Of a DNA stretch of 11,542 bases, positions 1 to 7,600 are shown piece after piece; the stretch's first letter is position 1, and each line of letters opens with the position of its first letter. The position numbers were made by a program, and so were the translations under genes. Under the pieces are notes generated by a model. That model saw only the letters and a list, made by a program, of their open reading frames with translations, was not told where the DNA came from and did no database searches. The DNA is from Auxenochlorella pyrenoidosa (lineage: Eukaryota > Chlorophyta > Trebouxiophyceae > Chlorellales > Chlorellaceae): NCBI GenBank assembly GCA_001430745.1, contig KQ481983.1, forward strand, positions 3,011,228 to 3,022,769, given 5' to 3'.

Positions 1-23
1 ACACCCCCCGCCGCCCCCCGCAG

Positions 24-2782
24 GACCTGCTGTTTGAGGAGGCCACCCTGCTGCGGCAGCGCGAGCTGGAGCTCAAGGCGCGGCTCAGCGGCATGCCGGA
101 GACCGCCCCCGTCGTGCCCATCGTCATGGTGCGCCGCCCCGCCACTGTTGCAGCGCTGCGTGGCGAGCACGACTGCCGCTGCCGCCTCTGGCTGCGGCTG
201 CCAGCATTCAGCACAGCCTGGAGCTGCCTTGCCCGGCTGAGTCTCATGCCAGGTGTTTGCACTTCAGACCTCGCGCCGCCCCCGGCTGCCCGTCTGCAGT
301 CCGACCACATTGAGCAGGTGGTGAGCGCCTGGACGGGCGTGCCTGTGGAGCGCATGAACCAGGACGACCGCGACCGCCTGCTCACGCTTGGGGATGCGCT
401 CAAGGTGGGGTGGCTGGCGGGCAGGAGGCTCCGGCTTGCCCTGGTGCAGGGGGCTGGGCAAGGAGGCAGGCTGCACACTCTGCTCTGCTTGGATGCTGGT
501 GCTGCTGCCCTCAGCTTTTGTGTCTCATGCCATGTCCCCTGCCCTGGCCCGCTCGCCTGCAGCACAGCGTGATTGGCCAGGACGACGCCGTCCACTCCAC
601 CTCGCGCGCCATCATGCGCGCATGCAGCGGCCTCAAGAACCCCGACCGCCCCATCGCAACACTGCTCTTTTCTGGTGGGACCTCGCGGCAACCATGCCAG
701 CTGCTTGTCTGGCACTGCTGTGATGCCGTGGTAGGGCTGCAATGCACACACCGCCCCGCCCAGGCATGCGGCCTATTCTGACGTCTGTGAATCCGCCCGT
801 CCCCGGCTCGCAGGCCCCACCGGCGTGGGCAAGACTGAGCTGACCAAGCGGCTGGCAGACCATTACTTTGGCAGCGAGGGCGCCATGATCCGGCTGGACA
901 TGTCCGAGTACATGGAGCGGTGAGGGGGCGCAGGAGGGTGTGCCTGCAGCCTGCGCCTGCCGCCTCGGCATGCTTGCACACCGCAGCCCTGTCCTGTTTT
1001 GTGGCTCGGCCTCAGCAAGCCAGGAGCGCCATTGGCAGCCTCATCTGGCGAGGAACATTGCCACCGGGCCTGTCCCCACCGCACCTCGACCTCCACCCCC
1101 CGCAGGCACACCGTCAGCAAGCTGATTGGCGCCCCACCGGGCTATGTTGGCTACGGCGAGGGCGGCAAGCTGACCGAGGCCGTCAGGTCAGCTGTGTATG
1201 GGCCGCCTTGTCTGCAACGCCAGCCTGCATCCCAGGGTGTCAATCAACCCCATCAACATTCCCGCCTGGAGCCTTATGCGCTCCCCTGCCCCCTGCATGC
1301 ATCAGCCCCTCCCCGCCGAGCCTGTACTCTGCCCCCTATGCTGACCGGCCCCTCCCCGCCCCCCCTGCAGGCGCAAGCCCTTCAGTGTGGTGCTGTTTGA
1401 CGAGATCGAGAAGGCGCACCCCGACGTGTTCAACGTGCTGCTGCAGGTCATCGAGGACGGCCGCCTCACGGGTGGGTGGGCGGCAGGAGGCCGCTTGTTT
1501 TCTTGATTCCTAAAGAACTGGGCCCTAGGATGCGCACAAAAGCCACTGGGAAGCCGAGCAAACCCTGCACCCCATCCAACCCTCTCACCGCTCGCCCCGC
1601 CGGCCCCCCTACCCCTGCCCGCAGACTCCCAGGGCCGCACCGTGTCCTTCAAGAACACCCTCATCATCCTCACCTCCAATGTGGGCAGCAGCGTCATCGC
1701 CAAGGGCGGCGCCACCGTGGGCTTCCAGATGGCCACCGCGGGGGCCGACCCCGAGGCCGACAAGTACTCGCGCGTGCGCTCGCTGGTGAGGCGGCTGTGG
1801 GGGGGGGGGGGGGACCCCACCCTGGGGAGGGCAGGAAGGGCAGAGCTCGTGCTGAGCTGCAGGTGGGAAAACTGTTTTGAACAGTGCATGCACTGGTCCG
1901 CGTTGGCACTCCCGCCCCGCTCTCTGGTGTGGGCCGTGCCATTGAACCCCCTCCTGCGCTGCCCGCCTGCTGCCCCGCAGGTGCTGGAGGAGCTCAAGGC
2001 CTACTTCCGGCCCGAGCTGCTGAACCGCATGGACGAGGTGGTGGTGTTCCGCCCGCTGGGGCCCGCCCAGGTGTGCCCCGCCCCGGGGGGCCTAGATCTC
2101 GGAGGCGGCTCAACACCTTTTGCATGCTGGAACCCAGCATCCCAGCCTTGTGCTGCTGTTGCGGGGTCGGCTAGCCGGCCATGGCTGCACCTCTTGCCAC
2201 CTCTTAACAGGCAGTTGGCATGGCCCTCCCCTCTGTTGCACGCCCGGCCCTGCGCTCACGCCCGCCCTGCGCTCCCCCACCCCCCAGGTGCGCGCCATCG
2301 CCGACCTGGAGCTGGCCAAGACTGCTGAGCGGGTGCGGGAGCGCGGCATCGCGCTCGAGGTCTCCACCGCCCTCATGCAGCGCATCGTGGCCGAGGGGTA
2401 CAACGAGGCCATGGGCGCGCGCGAGCTGCGCCGCGCCGTGGTGCACCTCGTGGACGACCCGCTGTCGGATGCGCTGCTGCGCGGCGAGGTGAGCTCGCCG
2501 GGGAGGGGCCCCGCCACTGCCGCTCGCCCCCCTGCCCGCCCCCCCTCTATTGCCTGCGCTCGACCTCCCGGCCCGCACCCAGCCACCCACCCCACGCCCG
2601 CGCTCACATCTGTCCTGCTCCTGCCCCGCCTCCCCCCTGTGCAGATCCGGGCCGGCGACACGGCGGTGCTCGACTGCGACGCTGCCACTGGCCGCACCCT
2701 GGTGCTTAACCGTGCCCACCTCGCCTCCAACAACATTGTCACCGCCGACCTTGAGATTGTCTACTCCTCGGTGGCAGCATGA
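24..2782 (+). CDS. CLPD: Chloroplast-type Clp/Hsp100 ATPase, ClpC/ClpD class (C-terminal part, 10 exons)
   Basis: Partial gene; the 5' exons lie before the window. Exons: 24-128, 300-404, 563-674, 814-919, 1106-1186, 1371-1471, 1625-1785, 1981-2070, 2288-2488, 2645-2782 (TGA at 2780-2782); all introns are GT-AG and the spliced frame is open for 399 codons. Numbering visible residues from 1: a UVR-like linker (1-35, [13 protein letters not shown]), then WTGVPVE, then the second AAA+ domain with Walker A GPTGVGKT (108-115), pore loop GYVGY (155-159), Walker [14 protein letters not shown] (D180, E181), sensor 1 LTSN (N222), arginine-finger segment RPELLNR (267-273) and sensor 2 GAR (330-332). 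A VGF tripeptide (235-237) matches the loop by which ClpC/ClpA/ClpX dock on ClpP, so the product should feed unfolded substrates to the Clp protease, presumably in the chloroplast stroma. The short linker excludes ClpB/Hsp101. DSQGR-VSFKN, RPELLNR and DDPLSDALL resemble plant ClpD more than ClpC; that subfamily call is less certain than the family call. The transit peptide and first ATPase domain are not visible. Confidence 0.93.
1799..1813. repeat. Run of 15 G in clpD intron 7
   Basis: An uninterrupted run of 15 G lies 13 bases inside the intron between the exons ending at 1785 and starting at 1981. It does not touch either splice site. Runs like this vary between strains and are often miscounted in sequencing, so the exact intron length is uncertain. 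Confidence 0.9.
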
Positions 2783-3570
2783 GCGGGCAGGCCTGCCGGG
2801 GCAGCGGCCCTGGCAGTGCGTACCACGCTGCAGCGGCACAGCCCACCCAGCTCCTGGTCCCAACTCCAGCCCCAACCACACAGCACTGCCCTGCCCAGCT
2901 CCCTGCCTGTCTCCAGCCCTCGGCAAGGCGCCTGGCCTCCGTAGCCAGCACGGCCGTGCTCCGCGCCATGAGTGCACCACCCCTCCTTGACATACACAAC
3001 CTGCGCCCCCGCGGGAGCGCCGGGACGATTGATCGATTGATGCAGCGAAGCAACGAATGACGCGAACCCTCGCAAACGCCGGTTTGCGACTTCCCCAGCG
3101 CTCCCGACCCCTAGATGCTATCCCGGCCCCGCCCTGCCACCGCGCAGCGGGCACGGGCCCCCCCCCTTTTCCCTCTCCTCCCCAGCCTGCTGCTCCGCAG
3201 CCCCCCTGTAGCTCCCCCTCCCTGTACTGCTCTCCCTGCTGCTCGCTGCTCGCGTGTGGGCAGGCCCGCTTGCCCTCCCGCCCCAATTTTTTGGCGCACG
3301 AGCATGCCGCCGCGTCTTGGTTTGCCCCTCTCCTTCCAGAATGTACCTGCCCAACCCAAGGGCCGCCCCAACCCAACGCATACCCCTGTACGCACCCTGT
3401 TCTTGTTGTGAGTTGACGTCCCTTCTTCCCCGCCTTCCCTGTTCAGAACATACTCACAGTCACTCTCAGCCTCTCCGCACCTCATCCCCTTCTGCCCGCT
3501 CGAGGAGATCCCATGTCCTGTGATGTGATGCTGCAGACAGGCCTGTCATGTAATAGATACCAGTTCTGCT
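2783..3570 (+). other. 3' UTR of the Clp ATPase gene
   Basis: This is the non-coding stretch after the TGA at 2780-2782. It is rich in C and T runs, has no recognisable conserved reading frame, and ends shortly after the first TGTAA downstream of the stop. The right boundary is inferred by assuming cleavage 15-20 bases after TGTAA, which gives a UTR of roughly 790 bases, on the long side but usual for chlorophytes. Confidence 0.6.
3549..3553 (+). terminator. Poly(A) signal TGTAA for the Clp ATPase gene
   Basis: TGTAA is the usual chlorophyte polyadenylation signal. This is the only copy I find on the + strand between the Clp stop codon and the eEF3 start codon. Nearby sequence (TAATAGATA) is more AT-rich than its surroundings, as expected at a 3' end. 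Confidence 0.7.
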
Positions 3571-4616
3571 GAGGTGCATATTGCCCATAGACTGTGTGTG
3601 GGGGTGGGGGTGCACAAATGGGAGTACAGATGGGCCAATACTTCTTGAGCAAAAGTCCCTCGTTTGTATTTGCATCCTGGCTTATGGCTGCGAGCAGTGC
3701 ATGCCGTCTGCGTGACGGCCGTGCCATGCACAAAGCATGCGGTTCAGTATCTGGCCAAAAAGAAAACCTGTCCCCGAGCCACAGGCCCAAAGCATCGTGC
3801 CTTGAAAGCTCAACTAGGCGCTGGCGCACCCTGGGGCCGCCACGCTCCTGTCCCGCGACTCTGTAGCCTGGCCGCTGGCGATGGTCGGCGCCTGTGCCGG
3901 CTTACCTGCCAGCATGTAGTACATTAGTGAGTGTCAATGCTCCTCCGGTGAGCCACTGTCCCTCTGGGATGTCACTGAAGCAGCCCAGTAGCAGGACGGG
4001 CGGCACGGCAGCCGTGCCCCCCATACGACCCGCCCCCCAGGCGAGCAACTATAGGAGCTTCGGTTCAGGTGGACCATCCGCAGCCCTGCAAGCTTCCCTG
4101 ATCAACTGCGCTGCACGGCTTCCCTTGAAAGTATGCCCATATCAAGGTGACCTTGGCGGCAGGGCCTCCAACCCGCGCCCAGCCGTGCAGGAGAGCCCAT
4201 GGACGACAGGAGTAGTGTGGGGCAGAGCCACCTGCCTCTTTCGCACACCCATCTGCATTGAACAGAACAAACATCCCTCCAAGCACTGTAGTGAACAGGC
4301 TGCAGCAGCGGCTCAAGATTGGGCTGCGGGGCGCCAGGCGCCTGTCGGCGTCGGTGGAGCTGCCGGGGGCACAGAGGATCAGCTGCAGCCGGGGCCCTGC
4401 AGCCTGCCGGCGCCGTAAAGGCACGACTTGCGAGGTGCTGATTGAGGAAGAATGCGAATGCTGGCGCATTCGGGTGCTGAAGAGCCCATGCTGAGCCTTC
4501 CCTTGAAGGTGCGGCTCCTGCCTGGTTCCGCCTCTTCTCACACTCTCTGATCTCCCCCGGCCTCGTGCCGTCTCTCATTCTCGAGCTCCTGCACACCTGC
4601 GACTGTCTGTGCAACC
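3571..4616 (+). promoter_or_regulatory. Intergenic region with the presumed eEF3 promoter and 5' leader
   Basis: About 1,050 bases separate the inferred end of the Clp transcript from the eEF3 ATG. GC is somewhat lower than in the genes. I see no convincing TATA box; a CCAAT motif lies at about 3634-3638 but is far from the ATG. The last 90 bases are pyrimidine-rich (CTCT-type), as expected of a leader. Reading frames here, such as 3894-4418 on + and 4065-4541 on -, show no recognisable domain and no coding character. The transcription start cannot be placed from sequence. Confidence 0.5.
4450..4471. repeat. Small inverted repeat upstream of eEF3
   Basis: GAATGCG (4450-4456) and CGCATTC (4465-4471) are perfect 7-base complements around an 8-base loop, about 146 bases before the eEF3 ATG. 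It could be a hairpin in the leader or a palindromic binding site, or chance. Confidence 0.35.
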
Positions 4617-4620
4617 ATGG
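4611..4620 (+). promoter_or_regulatory. eEF3 translation start context
   Basis: The sequence GCAACCATGG places A at -3 and G at +4, a strong eukaryotic initiation context. The downstream frame opens directly into the alanine-rich N-terminus and HEAT repeats of eEF3, which supports ATG 4617 as the start. Confidence 0.8.
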
Positions 4621-7600
4621 CGGCCGCTCTTGCGCAGGAGCTCTCCAAGCTCTCCATCTCCGGCACCTCCTCCCTGGAGGCCCTGACTGCCGCGGCCAGC
4701 AAGGGCCCGGCTGCTGAGATTCACCTCATCTCCCACCTGCCCGCGGTGCTGAAGGCGACCGCCGACAAGGCGAGTGCAAGGGATGCCGCGGGACGCTGCT
4801 GGGGGCGCTCGCCGCCCCCACGCCGCCCTGCTCTGGCATCGGGGATTGCATTCAGGCCTGTGCAGGGCTGCGCGAGGCCCCTGGTGGTAGCCGCCGCCAT
4901 GCGCTGGCGCGTCAACTCGCTGCCCTGGCCCCTCGGTTCCAGCCTCTTCCGGGCGTTTCCCGAGAAGTCAGTTCCGAAACCACGGCTGCAAGACGGGCGG
5001 GCGGGCCGGAGCAGCTCGGCCGGCCGTCGGAGGCCAGCCCTGCCGCCCAGCTGCCTCGCGACGGCGTGCCTACCTTCCCTTTGCCACCCTCCCTCTCCTG
5101 CAGGATGCCGCCGTGCGCGCCGCTGCCGACGCCGCCGGTCTGGCCATCACGTCTGCGCTGAACCGCAACGCCGTGAAGCTGGCGCTCCCTGCCCTGTTCG
5201 AGGCCATGGCCGACCCCAAGTGCGTTTCAAAAAGTGCAGCACACCAGCGTTGCCGCGCCCGCCGGCCGGCTCCTTTGCAACATTAGGGCAGCCTTCTGCC
5301 AGCCCCTGGCAGCCTCAGGCAGCATCGGCAGCCAGCCAGGCGCCCCGTTGTTGAAGCAGGGATGCAATCTGATGGCTCACTGCCCTCACTTTCTGGCCCC
5401 TGCAGGTGGCAGACCAAGGAGGCCGCCACCAAGTTCCTCGGCCACCTGGCCGCCGCCTCGCCCGAGCAGATCTCGGTGCGTTCACTGCGACCTCCTTCTG
5501 CTTTGGGAGCACGGCACCCGCCCCCTCCCAACCCCTGCTCCCGTCGGCTTCCCAGCATGCGAGTGTGACCGCTCGCTAGCGTGCGGTTGCCCTGCCTTGC
5601 GACTCAGGTCTGCTCCCCCGCGGCTCCTCCCCCCTCCCGCAGGTCTACCTGCCCGAGATTGTGCCGGTCGTGACCAACTGCATGGTGGACCTGAAGCCCA
5701 CCGTGCGCAACGCCGCCACCGACGCGCTCACCAAGTGCTGCGCCGCCATCGGCAACCGCGACATTGAGCCCTTCGTGCCGCACCTGATCCGCTGCATCGG
5801 CGCCCCCAGCGAGGTGCCCGACTGCGTCCACAAGCTGTCGGCGACCACGTTCGTGCAGTCTGTGGACGCGCGCACCCTGTCCATCCTGGTGCCCCTGCTC
5901 GTCCGCGGCCTGACCGACCGCACCACCCCCATCCGCCGCAAGGCCTGCGTCATCATCCGCAACATGGCCAAGGTGCGCGGCAGCGCGGCCAGCCTGCCTG
6001 GGCAGCAGCGACAGCACTGCCTGGGGCGCCCTGCATGAGCGCCCGGCCCGGCCCCACACCCCGCATGCGCCCCTCACCCAGCCCTGGCCTCGCCCCCCTC
6101 CCCCTCTGCGCAGCTGGTGGACGACCCGGTGGACGCCGCCAACTTTGTGGCCACCCTGCTGCCCAACGTCAAGTACGCGATGGAGGGCATGTCCAACCCC
6201 GAGGCCCGCGAGGTGGCCACCGACTGCCACAAGATCCTGGAGAGCATCAACACCTCGGTGGAGGCGGCCCCCAAGGCCACCGTGGAGGAGGTGCTGGCGG
6301 TGAGTGGGCGCGCGGGGCGGGGGTGGGGCATGGCAAGGGCGGCCTCAGCGCTTGGGCTGCGTGGCCCTGGGGTGGGCAAGGACGAGGGAGGGGTGCGGCG
6401 CTATGTGTGGCTGAGTTGAGGCGCTCCCAGAGATTGCGGCAGCCTGGCCCGGGCTGCACGCCTGCAGAGCTGAGAGCCGCATCAGGTTGCCCACCACCTC
6501 GCTCCTCTGCTCCTCTCTACCCCACGCAGGCCCTGAACAAGGCTGCCGACGCCGCGTCTGTGGCCATCAAGGGCGACGGCGCTGAGGAGGCATCCCGCTA
6601 CGTGGCCGGCATGGCCGCCAACCTGATCGACGTCAAGAACTTCGAGGAGGCCGAGTGGACCCAGGTGGGTCGCGCTCCCGCCTGCCCGCCCCCGCCAGTG
6701 CTGCCAGGACTGCAGGGGCGGACATTCCAGGGCGCGGCCTGCCTTGCTCAGCGTGCCAGCGGCTAGCCCGCCCAGCTGTGCTTGCGTCCTCGCGCGCTGC
6801 TCCTGCCGTGCTGCCTTCCCTCCCCCCTGCTGCCTTGGGCTCACCGCCTCCCTCCTGCCCGCCCCCTCCCCCCCGCCCCGCGCAGACTGTGGTGCCCTAC
6901 CTGGCGCCCTTCTCTGGCGACGCCGGCGCCACCGCCGTGTGCAAGGAGTTCCACGCCGCCTGCTTCCAGGAGGCCCAGGCCCGCGAGATGGCCCCCGTGG
7001 AGGAGGAGGAGGGCGAGGACCTGTGCAACTGCGAGTTCTCCCTGGCCTACGGTGGCAAGATCCTGCTGAACAACGCCCGCCTGCACCTGAAGCGCGGCCA
7101 GCGCTACGGCCTGTGCGGCCCCAACGGCGCCGGCAAGTCCACCCTCATGCGCGCCATCGGTGAGTGCTCCTGCAGAGCCAGGGGCGGGGGTCCAGCCTCT
7201 GTGTGCCACAAGCTGTGTGAGGCACTTGCAATGCTGAGGTCGCGCACTGATGGGCGCGCACTGGTGCAGCCCTGCACTCGTGCACTGCGTGCGATGCCGC
7301 CCTCCCCACCTGCTCACCCTGCTGCCTCCTCGCGTGTCTTCCGCCCCCCGCAGCCAACGGCCAGCTGGACGGCTTCCCGCCCAAGTCTGAGCTGCGCACC
7401 GTGTACGTCGAGCACGACATCGACGCCTCCGGTGAGACCGCAGGGCGGGCATCGGGATTGACCGGGGGGGCCCAGCGCCGGCTGGGGCCCTGCCTCCCCT
7501 GCTGTCCGGCCTCTGCCTCGCTGCCCCTCCTCTGCCTCGCTGCCCCTCCACCCCTGCCATCACGTGCTCACCCCCGCCCTCGCCTTCGCGCCCCTTGCCA

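Noticed and set aside
268..299. Alternative start of Clp exon 2 after the CAG at 265-267
   Set aside because: It adds 32 bases, breaks the frame with exon 1, and the family sequence resumes directly at [13 protein letters not shown] after 299.
24..2782. ClpB/Hsp101 identity for the first gene
   Set aside because: ClpB has a long coiled middle domain and lacks the ClpP-docking tripeptide; here the linker is short and UVR-like and VGF is present.
2204..3376. 390-codon open frame on the - strand across the Clp 3' exons and UTR
   Set aside because: It runs antisense through proven exons, is G/R/A-rich, has no recognisable domain, and long antisense frames are expected at this GC content.
3703..3719. 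Small hairpin GCCGTC/GACGGC with a 5-base loop
   Set aside because: A six-base stem is easily met by chance in sequence of this composition and nothing around it suggests a function.
3482..3829. 115-codon - strand frame, with a good donor-like CAGGTAAGC upstream of it on that strand (about 3900)
   Set aside because: The peptide matches nothing I know, no acceptor or downstream exon fits, and no TGTAA on that strand supports a 3' end.
3894..4418. 174-codon + strand frame in the intergenic region
   Set aside because: No domain, no conserved motif and mixed composition unlike the flanking exons; it could only be judged with transcripts or a relative's sequence.
4774..4775. GT donor four bases into eEF3 intron 1
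   Set aside because: Using it shifts the frame of exon 2 and loses the HEAT repeat sequence; the GC donor at 4770 keeps it.
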